The notes under the pieces are model-generated. The model was not told the DNA's origin. It saw nothing but the letters and a program-made list of their open reading frames with translations, and made no database searches. The translations under genes were made by a program, and so were the position numbers. Shown one piece after another: positions 35,046 through 43,693 of a DNA stretch of 64,000 bases (its first letter is position 1; the number at the start of each line of letters is the position of its first letter). This DNA comes from Lutibacter flavus (GTDB lineage Bacteria; Bacteroidota; Bacteroidia; Flavobacteriales; Flavobacteriaceae), in contig NZ_FZNX01000005.1 of NCBI RefSeq assembly GCF_900188355.1, forward strand, positions 360,729 through 424,728. Reading direction: 5' to 3'.

Positions 35046-35735
35046 ATGTCCGAATCAATTCTTAGTTTAAAAGAAGCTCAAATATTTCAGCGAGAGAACC
35101 TTGTATTATCAAATGTAAACTTAAATATAAATAAGGGAGAGTTTGTGTATATGATAGGTAAAACGGGAAGCGGAAAAAGTAGTTTAATGAAAACTTTATA
35201 TGGGGATTTACCACTTGAAAACGGCACAGGAAGTATTGTAGGGTTTAATTTAAAATCTCTAAAAGAAAAAGAGATTCCGTTTTTGAGAAGAAAAATTGGA
35301 ATTGTTTTTCAAGACTTTAAATTGTTGAATGATAGAAATGTATTTGAAAATTTAAAGTTTGTTTTAAAAGCAACAGGTTGGAAAGATGCTGAAAAAATGA
35401 AAACTAAAATAATGGAAGTTTTAAAAAAGGTTGGGATGGAAACCAAAGATTTTAAAATGCCATTTCAACTGTCTGGTGGTGAGCAACAACGTGTTGCAAT
35501 TGCAAGAGCTTTGTTAAATGATCCTGAGTTAATTTTAGCAGATGAGCCAACCGGGAATTTAGATCCGGCAACTTCTGTTGGAGTGATGAATGTTTTAAAG
35601 GAAATTCATGATACCGGGAAAACTATATTAATGGCGACTCATGATTATGCATTAATACTAAAGTTTCCTTATAAAACATTAAAATGTGAAGGTGGAGAAT
35701 TATTTGAGGTTGTACAGCAGAATTCAAATATTTAA
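35046..35735 (+). CDS. ftsE: cell-division ABC transporter ATP-binding protein FtsE
   Basis: A 229-residue ABC ATPase. Walker A is [10 protein letters not shown] (about residues 39-48), the Q-loop [17 protein letters not shown] is typical of FtsE, the signature is [15 protein letters not shown], and Walker B is [13 protein letters not shown]. FtsE works with the membrane protein FtsX to activate septal wall hydrolases. ftsX is not adjacent. LolD/MacB-type ATPases are close relatives, but FQDFKLL and LKATGW favour FtsE. Confidence 0.87.
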   Translation: MSESILSLKEAQIFQRENLVLSNVNLNINKGEFVYMIGKTGSGKSSLMKTLYGDLPLENGTGSIVGFNLKSLKEKEIPFLRRKIGIVFQDFKLLNDRNVFENLKFVLKATGWKDAEKMKTKIMEVLKKVGMETKDFKMPFQLSGGEQQRVAIARALLNDPELILADEPTGNLDPATSVGVMNVLKEIHDTGKTILMATHDYALILKFPYKTLKCEGGELFEVVQQNSNI

Positions 35736-36853
35736 TTTAATAATTCTATAATTTTTTGTGCATTAATATGAGTGTCAAAACTTTTTAATACGTTTGTTCT
35801 TTTAATAATATCATTTTCAGTAAATTCTTGTTGAGATAATTGTTCGAATTTATTAATGAATTCTTTTTTTGAGTTTGCAATTGAGCAAAGCTTTTCTAGT
35901 CCTGTATTTTTAATCATTTCGTCATTTACTAAGCAAAACCGACCATTAAATAATGCATTAATTAGCTTTAATTTGATGCCTGTACCTTGAAATGTAGGAA
36001 GTATATTTACATGTGCAGATTTTAGTAACTCTGTTAATTCATCATTACTTTTAAGCATTATGAAGCTTATGTTGGAATGTTTTTTTATTTCAGATTCTAG
36101 TTTTGGATTATTAAAATTACTAGCAATAATAAATGGATACGTGGTATTTGAAAAGGCTTTGACTAAATAAAAGCAAGCTTTAGTATTATCAGCTACTCTT
36201 ATATCACCATGATAAATTGCAAACTTCCCGATACCTTGCATAGATTTAACAGTTTTATGTTCGTGAAAAGCTGGAATATATATCGATTTTAAAGGGAATT
36301 TTACCGAAAAATATTCTTGTTCCGAAGGTGAAATAGATAAAATATAGTTGGCTTTTTTAAATATTTTTTGAAACGGGCGTAATTTAATAGCTTCTGTATT
36401 AAAAAAAAGTTTTTTAAAAATATTTGATTCACTTTTTGATAAACCTTTATAATAGTTGTGTTCAATATTATGTGCTCTAATAATAACAGTTCTATTATTG
36501 AAATTGGCTGTTAAAAGAGGCGAAGTGCTATGTAGTCCTTCAAACAAAATCGGAAAATTATTTGATCTTAAATTTTCAATTAACTTTTTATTTGTCCTTG
36601 TTTTAACTATAAATGGTTTTCTCGAAAAAAAATCTTTTAATTTAATTTTTCTCTTATAATAATGTATACTGTTACAATATTTTTCAAGCTCTTTTTGCTT
36701 ACCTCTACCATATTCATAAGTATGTAAAATTATATTAATTCCAAGATTATTTAAGGCTTTTATTTTATAAAAAACGTCAATAGCACCGCCATAATTTGGA
36801 GGGTATGGAACATCAAATGATACTATATTTAAAGTTTTATTCAAGATTTTCAA
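35732..36853 (-). CDS. glycosyltransferase, GT4-like
   Basis: A 373-residue GT-B protein. The start VSFDVPYPPNYGGAIDVFYKIKALNNLG is the N-terminal motif of group 1 glycosyltransferases; AHNIEHNYYKGL and ILSISPSEQEYF follow, and the C-terminal half has the late motif NILPTFQGTGIKLKLINALFNGRFCLV with the donor-binding region. Its start overlaps the end of the next glycosyltransferase gene by 17 bp, so the pair is translated from one message and probably adds successive sugars to a surface glycan. Donor and acceptor unknown. Confidence 0.83.
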   Translation of the reverse strand: MKILNKTLNIVSFDVPYPPNYGGAIDVFYKIKALNNLGINIILHTYEYGRGKQKELEKYCNSIHYYKRKIKLKDFFSRKPFIVKTRTNKKLIENLRSNNFPILFEGLHSTSPLLTANFNNRTVIIRAHNIEHNYYKGLSKSESNIFKKLFFNTEAIKLRPFQKIFKKANYILSISPSEQEYFSVKFPLKSIYIPAFHEHKTVKSMQGIGKFAIYHGDIRVADNTKACFYLVKAFSNTTYPFIIASNFNNPKLESEIKKHSNISFIMLKSNDELTELLKSAHVNILPTFQGTGIKLKLINALFNGRFCLVNDEMIKNTGLEKLCSIANSKKEFINKFEQLSQQEFTENDIIKRTNVLKSFDTHINAQKIIELLN

Positions 36854-37934
36854 AAATTTCGATTAATTTTTTTTCTTCATGTTCCCAAATAAGTTCTGAG
36901 CTAGCTTTTTCTAAATTGTTTTCAAAATGCGATTTTCCTTTAGAAAGTAATTGATCAATTTGATTTGCTAGTTTTTTTGGAGTTCTACTTTTAATTACCT
37001 CACCAACAGTGTGTTTTGAAATAATGTTTTTCATTTCGGGCAAGTTAGAAACTAAAACAGGAATATTAGCTTGTATGTAATCAAATAATTTATTTGGCAA
37101 AGCAAACCTGTAATTTAGGCCTAAATCTTCTTCAATACTAAGTCCTAAATCTGCGAGTTTTGTTAAACTACTTAATTCATTTGGAGCTATTTTAGAAATA
37201 AACCTCACTTTCTTTTCCAGTCCCAAAATTTTTACTTTCTCCAATAATTCATCCACAATATCTCCATTACCAATGAGTACTAAAATTGAGTTATCTATAA
37301 ATTGCATTGTCTCAATTATCAATTCTAGACCTCTTCCTTTATTTAAGGCACCTTGATATAAAATAATATTAGAATTATAAATTTCGAATGGGAAATTACC
37401 TTTTTGATTATTTGATAATTTTATGGGAAAGTTTCTAATTAAACTAAAATTAGTATTGTATTTTTTGTTGTAATATTTTGCAATTGAATCACTAACTGTT
37501 ATACAATTATTAAGTTTTGGTAATATATTTCCTTCAATTTTCAACCATATTTTTTGAACAAAAGGCCTGTTTATTAATTCAGGAACTTCTGTAAATAATT
37601 CGTGACTATCATAAACCAGCTTTTTTCTAAACACTTTACTCACAAGATAGTTTGGTAATAAAGTATCTAAATCGTTACTAAGTAAAATATCCTTTTTTGT
37701 AAAAAGTAGTTTAATAAATAAGCGAAGATTGTATTCCGCGTAAAATAAAAAACCTTTATTGAATATTAGCTTAAATCGAATTGTTTTATAAGGTCTGTCA
37801 ATTTCAATACTATCAGAAAATTTCCTACCAATTAAGAGCAAGTCAAAACCCATTGATGCTAAAGTAGTACATACTTTATGAACTCGTTGGTCTGTGACCA
37901 AATCATTTGTTACTGAAACTAATATTCGTTTCAA
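36837..37934 (-). CDS. glycosyltransferase, GT4-like
   Basis: A 365-residue GT-B protein. RILVSVTNDLVTDQRVHKV, LSNDLDTLLPNYLVSK and KLVYDSHELFTEVPEL are the N-terminal motifs; GALNKGRGLELIIETM, LVLIGNGD, and LNYRFALPNKLFDYIQANIPVLVSNLPEM give the C-terminal donor-binding domain. Such proteins build capsular or lipopolysaccharide chains in the cytoplasm. First of the overlapping pair. Confidence 0.85.
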   Translation of the reverse strand: MKRILVSVTNDLVTDQRVHKVCTTLASMGFDLLLIGRKFSDSIEIDRPYKTIRFKLIFNKGFLFYAEYNLRLFIKLLFTKKDILLSNDLDTLLPNYLVSKVFRKKLVYDSHELFTEVPELINRPFVQKIWLKIEGNILPKLNNCITVSDSIAKYYNKKYNTNFSLIRNFPIKLSNNQKGNFPFEIYNSNIILYQGALNKGRGLELIIETMQFIDNSILVLIGNGDIVDELLEKVKILGLEKKVRFISKIAPNELSSLTKLADLGLSIEEDLGLNYRFALPNKLFDYIQANIPVLVSNLPEMKNIISKHTVGEVIKSRTPKKLANQIDQLLSKGKSHFENNLEKASSELIWEHEEKKLIEIFENLE

Positions 37935-37951
37935 ATGAGTTTTTTTAAAAT

Positions 37952-38191
37952 TTAAGAATTAACCTTTCTTTGATTAAAGTAAAGGTAATATATGTTTGCG
38001 AATAAAATAAAAACATTGGTAATAATTATTGGCCAGGAAATGTTAAGCATTACTCCATAAATAACAAAAATAATTGCCCCAATAGAGTTAATAATTCTAA
38101 GTGTTGACAGGTTTTTCATTAAGAATGAAATAATAAGCACAGCAGAAGCTAAATAACCAACCCATTCAGTATAAGAAATATTTAAAAGCAT
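37952..38191 (-). CDS. small YgjV-like inner-membrane protein
   Basis: A 79-residue protein from the Met at 38191. The longer frame to 38263 runs into the tmRNA terminator, so it is rejected. Three hydrophobic segments: WVGYLASAVLIISFLM, IINSIGAIIFVIYGVML, WPIIITNVFILFANIYYL. The spacing WVGYLASA...RIINSIGA..F..YG fits the small YgjV/CBU_0592-like membrane protein family. Function unknown. It lies 17 bp upstream of the glycosyltransferase pair. Confidence 0.65.
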   Translation of the reverse strand: MLLNISYTEWVGYLASAVLIISFLMKNLSTLRIINSIGAIIFVIYGVMLNISWPIIITNVFILFANIYYLYFNQRKVNS

Positions 38192-38238
38192 ATTTGTATT
38201 TTTTTTGGAGGGCAAAGGTAATGGAAAAAACGAGAAGG

Positions 38239-38275
38239 GTCTAAAAAAAGAAACCTCACTCAAAAATGAGTGAGG
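38239..38275 (-). terminator. terminator downstream of tmRNA
   Basis: On the minus strand CCTCACTCA-TTTT-TGAGTGAGG (38275 to 38254) is a perfect 9-bp stem followed by TTTCTTTTTTT. It lies 136 bp past the mature tmRNA 3' end and before the YgjV-like gene; a second weak repeat (TGGTAA/TTACCA) lies near 38295. Confidence 0.8.
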
Positions 38276-38410
38276 AAAATTGCTATGAAAAAGATTGGTA
38301 AATCTTTACGACTTACCAGATACAAATATACAATAAAATTTATTTAAGAATATGTTTTTTTGTTAAATTTTTACTAAAAAAAGCTAATTTTATCAAAATG
38401 AAGATATTAG

Positions 38411-38801
38411 TGGAGACGCCGGGAATCGAACCCGGGTCCAAACAAGCAACCAAAGTAGTTTCTACATGTTTATTTTTCGTTTGATTTTCGACTTAAAGCT
38501 GACCGAAAACAGCCCACTTTAAACTTAGTTTCTTAAGTTTCAAAATACCAACGAAACACTGATATTTCTATGTTAACTTTTACGATGCCCTAAAATTAAT
38601 CGCCGCTAACCAAGGCTATTAGGGGGCATTCAGCTTGCACACCTTGTGTGCCGAGGCTCATCCTACTATAATTCGGATTAAGCAGCTAAAGCGTAGTTAT
38701 CTTCGCCGTTTAAAAAGTTGAAATTGAGATTTACGAGTGCTATTTCATAACTCGACATGCTTCTAGTTTAATTGACCTTGCAGTCAAAACCAGTCGTCCC
38801 C
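38411..38801 (-). ncRNA. ssrA: transfer-messenger RNA
   Basis: A 391-nt RNA on the minus strand. The 5' end GGGGACGACTGG and 3' end GGGTTCGATTCCCGGCGTCTCC plus discriminator A form the tRNA-like acceptor and T arm, given here as two separate arms. The tag reading frame ends GGC GAA GAT AAC TAC GCT TTA GCT GCT TAA (38707 to 38678), that is GEDNYALAA, close to the Bacteroidetes tags known to me (GENNYALAA type). The resume codon is inferred from that similarity. Pseudoknot segments follow. It rescues stalled ribosomes. Confidence 0.95.
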
Positions 38802-38924
38802 AATAAGTCAAAGAACAAGTTCTTTTAAAAGAAGGCAAATGTATAAAAAATCCATTAGATTAATTATTTGTTTGTTTCTTTAATTCATAATACCTTAGTC
38901 ACAAATTTTATACCAAATTATACA

Positions 38925-40127
38925 ATGAAAATAGGAATCATTAATGAACGTAAAAATCCACCAGACAGGAGAGTCGTTTTATCTCCAAAAGAATGTAAGC
39001 GATTATTAAAAAAATATCCTCAATTAACTATTAAAGTAGAAAGTTCGGATAATCGTTTTTTTACTGATGAAGACTATGTAAATCAAGGAGTTGAAGTAGT
39101 TAAAGATGTTTCTGATTGTGATGTTTTATTGGGTGTAAAAGAAGTGCCAATTGAATTTTTAATTCCAAATAAAAAGTATTTTTTCTTTTCACATACTATT
39201 AAAAAACAGGAATATAACAGAAAATTACTGCAAGCCATTTTGGCAAAGAATATTGAATTGTATGATCACGAAGTAATTGTTAATAAAAAAGGGCAAAGAT
39301 TAGTGGCTTTTGGAAAATATGCTGGTATTGTTGGTGCTTATAATGGTTTTAGAGCGTATGGTATGAAAAATAAGTTGTTTCAATTACCTAAAGCTGAAGA
39401 GTTACACGATCAATTAATGTTGATACATGAACTTCAAAAAATAAAATTACCGGCAATTAAAGTGTTGTTAACAGGAAAAGGTAGAGTAGGTAATGGAGCA
39501 AAGGAAATGTTGAAGGGTATGAGAATGCGTGAAGTAACAATACAAGAATTTCTAACTAAAACTTTTAAGGAACCAGTTTATGTTCAAATAGATGTATTAG
39601 ATTATAATAAGAGAAAAGATGGAGAGGTTAAAGATCAAAACGATTTTTTTAAAAATCCATCTGAATATGAAAGTAACTTTATGAGATTTGCTAAAGTTGC
39701 AGATTTGTTCATTGCAGGTCACTTTTATGGGGATGGAGCACCATTTCTTTTCACTCGTGAAGATGCTAAATCAAATGAGTTTCATATAAATACTATTGCA
39801 GATATTAGTTGTGATATTGATGGGCCAGTTGCTTCAACAATTCGATCTTCAACAATTGCTGATCCTATTTATGGATACAACCCAGCAACAGAAAAAGAAG
39901 TTGATTTTAAAAATAAAAATGCAATTGCTGTAATGGCAGTGGATAATTTACCTTGTGAATTGCCAAAAGATGCATCCGAAGGATTTGGAGATAGTTTTGC
40001 TAAACATGTAATTCCAGCTTTTTTAAATAATGATGAAGATGGGGTTCTATTAAGAGCTAGAATGACTGAAAACGGAAAATTAACGGAGCGTTTTAGTTAT
40101 TTACAAAATTATATAGATGGCAAATAA
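38925..40127 (+). CDS. saccharopine/alanine-dehydrogenase-like NAD-dependent oxidoreductase
   Basis: About 400 residues from the Met at 38925 (KIGIINERKNPPDRRVVLSPKEC); the upstream start at 38868 adds 19 untypical residues. The N-terminal domain is AlaDH/PNT-like with the conserved RRVVLSP and FFSHTIKKQEYN (compare lysine-forming saccharopine dehydrogenase). The second domain has a nucleotide-binding LLTGKGRVGNGAKEML. Close relatives are annotated as saccharopine dehydrogenase or NAD-dependent amino-acid dehydrogenase. Exact substrate uncertain. The stop overlaps the start of the DUF3820 gene by 11 bp. Confidence 0.75.
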   Translation: MKIGIINERKNPPDRRVVLSPKECKRLLKKYPQLTIKVESSDNRFFTDEDYVNQGVEVVKDVSDCDVLLGVKEVPIEFLIPNKKYFFFSHTIKKQEYNRKLLQAILAKNIELYDHEVIVNKKGQRLVAFGKYAGIVGAYNGFRAYGMKNKLFQLPKAEELHDQLMLIHELQKIKLPAIKVLLTGKGRVGNGAKEMLKGMRMREVTIQEFLTKTFKEPVYVQIDVLDYNKRKDGEVKDQNDFFKNPSEYESNFMRFAKVADLFIAGHFYGDGAPFLFTREDAKSNEFHINTIADISCDIDGPVASTIRSSTIADPIYGYNPATEKEVDFKNKNAIAVMAVDNLPCELPKDASEGFGDSFAKHVIPAFLNNDEDGVLLRARMTENGKLTERFSYLQNYIDGK

Positions 40128-40335
40128 TCAGCAACACGAATTAGAAAAATTGGCTAACACTGTTATGCCTTTTGGAAAATATAAAGGCAAACATTTAATT
40201 GATTTACCCGAGCATTATATTGTTTGGTATAACAATAAGGGTTTTCCAAAGGGAAAACTTGGTGAAATGCTAGGTTTGGTTTATGAGATTCAGCTAAATG
40301 GTTTGGAAGACTTGGTAAGAAAATTAAAATATTAA
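40117..40335 (+). CDS. DUF3820 family protein
   Basis: A 72-residue protein with the DUF3820 signature VMPFGKYKGKHLIDLPEHYIVWYNNKGFPKGKLG. Members are small cytoplasmic proteins related to a nuclease-associated domain, without established activity. It overlaps the preceding dehydrogenase gene by 11 bp and is translationally coupled to it. Confidence 0.85.
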   Translation: MANNQQHELEKLANTVMPFGKYKGKHLIDLPEHYIVWYNNKGFPKGKLGEMLGLVYEIQLNGLEDLVRKLKY

Positions 40336-40904
40336 TTTTCCTGATTTTTAAAAAAACCAAGTGAGCCATAAATTATATGATAAACACCAAAAGCCATTCC
40401 CCAAAGCATAAATAATTGTTTTGTAAAAACCATTGCTAAAAGCCCGTTTAAAATAAAGAGGGTTCCTAAAAGTATCGTATTACCCACAGTGTATTTTTTT
40501 ACAACAATAGAGCTTATTCCATAAAGAAAAAGTGAGGTAGGAATTATAAGTTTTATATGCCCAACTTTAACAAGTAAAAGTGTAATAATTCCGCCTATTA
40601 ATAATAATGCAAGAAATATTTTTCTAATTTTTTTAGCTTTAGAATCCCATCCTTTTAATCCTATTTTTTTTCTTCTCTTCTTATTTATTAAAACAACAGT
40701 AAAATAAGAAATTAGAATAAAAAGTAACGAAATAACCCCTAAAATAATTTCAAAAAAAGATATTGGTAAAAATCCTGCAACTCCAACTCCAGACGAAAAA
40801 TTAGTTAAAAATAACTTTATGAACCAACTAAATATTATTGAGAATATTCCAAAAATAATACCAGTAATCCCGTTTAAAGTTAGATTGTGTTTCACCAAAT
40901 TCAA
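40332..40904 (-). CDS. hypothetical membrane protein
   Basis: A 190-residue protein with about six hydrophobic segments, the first near residues 10-33 and a basic cytoplasmic loop KKRRKKIGLKGWDSKAKKIRK in the middle. I do not recognise a family. The C-terminal part, with a repeated pattern of short helices and an ending VYHIIYGSLGFF, looks like DUF308/DUF4190-type small membrane proteins, but this is weak. Convergent with the DUF3820 gene; no operon partner. Confidence 0.7.
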   Translation of the reverse strand: MNLVKHNLTLNGITGIIFGIFSIIFSWFIKLFLTNFSSGVGVAGFLPISFFEIILGVISLLFILISYFTVVLINKKRRKKIGLKGWDSKAKKIRKIFLALLLIGGIITLLLVKVGHIKLIIPTSLFLYGISSIVVKKYTVGNTILLGTLFILNGLLAMVFTKQLFMLWGMAFGVYHIIYGSLGFFKNQEN

Positions 40905-41073
40905 TTTATAAAATATTAGAAGATGAATTTACGAAATAAAAACTAAAAAAATAATTTCATTAAACTTTTCAACAACAAAATGTTATTAACTAAATTCATT
41001 AAAAGACCATTTAGGTTTAATAATTCAATAATTTTATTGATTCAAAAATTGATTAATAATAAACCATCTCAAA

Positions 41074-43623
41074 ATGATAGAAGAATTAATATTCCCGAAA
41101 ATATACGAATATAACGAAGTGTTAGAGAGCTGCTTAGCTTACTTTAATGGTGATGAGCTTGCTGCGACTACTTGGATGAATAAGTATGCAGTAAAAAATA
41201 AGAAAGGTGAATATTTGGAAAGTACACCAGATCAAATGCATAAGAGAATGGCTGTTGAATTTGGGAGAATTGAGAAGAAATATTTGGATAGTGAAAAAGA
41301 GATAGAGGGTTTATCAGAATACGGAAAATCAAGAAAATTTTTATCAGAAAATGATATTTTTGACTTGTTTAAAGATTTTAAATATATAATTCCGCAAGGA
41401 AGTGTAATGTCTTCGTTAGGAAATGAAAATGTTATTGCATCATTATCAAATTGTGTTGTGGTTCCGCCTGTTTTTGATTCTTATGGTGGTATTTTCCACA
41501 CGGATCAGCAATTGGCACAATTATTTAAAAGACGTTGTGGAGTTGGTGTAGATTTATCAAATTTAAGACCTCGTGGAGCACAAGTTTCAAATTCTGCAGG
41601 AACGACTACAGGTGCAGTTTCTTTTATGGATCGCTTCTCAAATACAACAAGAGAGGTTGCTCAAAATGGGAGAAGAGGTGCATTAATGTTAACTATGGAT
41701 ATTGCACATCCTGATATTGAAGAATTTGTTACAATTAAACAAGATTTAACTAAAATTACGGGGGCAAATATATCTTTACGATTGTCAGACGAATTTATGC
41801 AGGCCGTAATTGAAGATGGTGATTTTACCTTACGTTGGCCAATTGAAAGCGATAAACCAACCTATACGAAAACAATTAGAGCTCAGGAATTATGGAATAC
41901 TATAATTACTTGTGCACATAATACTGCAGAGCCGGGATTAATATTTTGGGATCGTCAACATTATTATTCAACATCATCTATTTACCCAGGTTTTAAAAAT
42001 AGTTCAACAAATCCTTGTTCAGAAATTGCTATGCAAGGTGGAGATAGTTGTAGATTAATAGCTATTAATTTATATAGTTTTGTTGAAAACCCATTTACAG
42101 AAAAAGCAACATTCGATTATAAGAAGTTTTATAAAGTTGTTTATGAGTCGCAACGTTTAATGGATGATTTAGTTGATTTGGAATTGGAAGCTGTTGATAA
42201 GATATTCAACAAAATAATGCACGATAAGGAACCAAATAATATTAAACAAGTAGAAATTGACACTTGGAAATTATTATATAAAACAGGTAAAAAAGGAAGA
42301 AGAACAGGTTTAGGTTTTACTGCATTGGCTGATTGTATGGCTGCTTTAGGTAAAAAGTTTGATACTGATGAAGCAATTGCTGTTGTTGATGAAATTATGA
42401 AAACCAAACTTAAAGGTGAGTTTGATAGTAGTATAGATATGGCCATAACTCGTGGAAAGTTTGAGGTTTTTAATCCAGACATCGAAAATTTATCTGAGTT
42501 TGTACAAATGATGGAAAAAGAGTTTCCTGAAGTTTATAAAAGGATGATGAAATACGGTAGACGTAATATTTCAATAAGTACTGTTGCTCCAACAGGAAGT
42601 CTGAGTATGTTGGCACAAACTTCGTCTGGAGTAGAACCAGTTTTCTTATTATCCTATAAACGAAGAAGAAAAGTAAATGAAGGTGATGTAAATGCAAAAG
42701 TTGCATATGTAGATGATATGGGTGACGCTTTTGAAGAGTTTGAAGTATATCATCCTAAATTAAAACAATGGATGGAAGTAACTGGTAAAACTGATATTAG
42801 TGAAAGCCCATATAACGGAGCAACTGCGCCAGAAATTGATTGGGTTAAACGTGTTGAAATGCAAGCCTTAGTTCAAAAATACACAACACATTCAATAAGT
42901 TCAACCATAAATTTAGCTAAAGATGTACCTGTTGATTTGGTAGGTAATATTTACATTGAATCCTGGAAAAAAGGGCTAAAAGGAATTACTGTATACAGAG
43001 ATGGTTCTAGAAGTGGAATTTTAGTTGCGAATGAAGATAATAAAGAAAAGAAAAATAGCGAATGTTATGCAGAAACTATTTTTCCAAAACGCCCTAAAAG
43101 AATTATTGCAAAAGTTGTTCGTTTTCAAAATGATTACGATAAATGGGTAGCTGTAGTTGGATTAATTAATAACAGGCCTTATGAAGTATTTACAGGTAAA
43201 TTAGAAGATGCATTTTTATTACCAACCTGGTTAGAAGAAGGTTGGGTTATTAAAAACAAGGATGAAAATGGTGTTTCTCGATACGATTTTCAATTTGAAG
43301 ACAAGCAAGGTTATAAAGTAACAATGGAAGGTTTATCAAGAACTTTTGATAAAGAATATTGGAATTACGCGAAACTAATTTCTGGAGTTTTACGTCACGG
43401 AATGCCAATTCCTTATGTTGTTGATTTAATTAACAATTTAAATATGTACGATGAAAATATTAATACTTGGAAAAATGGTATTGCTCGAACATTAAAACAA
43501 TTTGTTGAAGATGGTACCCAAGCCGTTGATAAAAAATGTCCGGAATGTGGTGATCCTGATGGATTAATTTATGAAGAAGGTTGCTTGAAATGTAAAAACT
43601 GTGGACATACTAAGTGTGGATAA
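41074..43623 (+). CDS. nrdJ: adenosylcobalamin-dependent (class II) ribonucleotide reductase
   Basis: An 849-residue protein. GSVMSSLGNENVIASLSNCVVVPP contains the first redox Cys, GVGVDLSNLRPRGAQVSNSAGTTTGAVSFMDRFS and GRRGALMLTMDIAHPDI are class II motifs, NPCSEI (Cys315) carries the radical region, and RNISISTVAPTGSLSMLAQTSSGVEP follows. The C-terminus ends in a Cys4 zinc-ribbon-like tail, CPECGDPDG...CLKCKNCG, with the redox-active CxxC. It makes deoxyribonucleotides without oxygen and needs B12. No cobalamin riboswitch is seen in the 169 bp upstream. Single gene with its own terminator. Confidence 0.94.
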   Translation: MIEELIFPKIYEYNEVLESCLAYFNGDELAATTWMNKYAVKNKKGEYLESTPDQMHKRMAVEFGRIEKKYLDSEKEIEGLSEYGKSRKFLSENDIFDLFKDFKYIIPQGSVMSSLGNENVIASLSNCVVVPPVFDSYGGIFHTDQQLAQLFKRRCGVGVDLSNLRPRGAQVSNSAGTTTGAVSFMDRFSNTTREVAQNGRRGALMLTMDIAHPDIEEFVTIKQDLTKITGANISLRLSDEFMQAVIEDGDFTLRWPIESDKPTYTKTIRAQELWNTIITCAHNTAEPGLIFWDRQHYYSTSSIYPGFKNSSTNPCSEIAMQGGDSCRLIAINLYSFVENPFTEKATFDYKKFYKVVYESQRLMDDLVDLELEAVDKIFNKIMHDKEPNNIKQVEIDTWKLLYKTGKKGRRTGLGFTALADCMAALGKKFDTDEAIAVVDEIMKTKLKGEFDSSIDMAITRGKFEVFNPDIENLSEFVQMMEKEFPEVYKRMMKYGRRNISISTVAPTGSLSMLAQTSSGVEPVFLLSYKRRRKVNEGDVNAKVAYVDDMGDAFEEFEVYHPKLKQWMEVTGKTDISESPYNGATAPEIDWVKRVEMQALVQKYTTHSISSTINLAKDVPVDLVGNIYIESWKKGLKGITVYRDGSRSGILVANEDNKEKKNSECYAETIFPKRPKRIIAKVVRFQNDYDKWVAVVGLINNRPYEVFTGKLEDAFLLPTWLEEGWVIKNKDENGVSRYDFQFEDKQGYKVTMEGLSRTFDKEYWNYAKLISGVLRHGMPIPYVVDLINNLNMYDENINTWKNGIARTLKQFVEDGTQAVDKKCPECGDPDGLIYEEGCLKCKNCGHTKCG

Positions 43624-43641
43624 TTTTAGTCAATTATAAAT

Positions 43642-43680
43642 AAAAAACTCCAAGAAAATTTAATTTTCTTGGAGTTTTTT
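43642..43680 (+). terminator. terminator after nrdJ
   Basis: AAAAAACTCCAAGAAAA and its exact complement TTTTCTTGGAGTTTTTT form a 17-bp stem with a 5-nt loop and T-runs on both strands; shared with the convergent PepSY gene. Confidence 0.88.
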
Positions 43681-43693
43681 ATTGAATTATTTT

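Noticed and set aside
35046..35735. LolD/MacB-type transporter ATPase
   Set aside because: Possible, but the short length, Q-loop text and lack of an adjacent permease with large periplasmic domain favour FtsE.
38192..38263. Longer N-terminus for the YgjV-like protein
   Set aside because: It would be encoded by the terminator hairpin and T-run that follow tmRNA; the peptide is low-complexity Phe/Pro/Leu.
40905..41073. Cobalamin riboswitch before nrdJ
   Set aside because: No B12-box-like core or long structured leader; only a small A/T hairpin (CAATAA/TTATTG).
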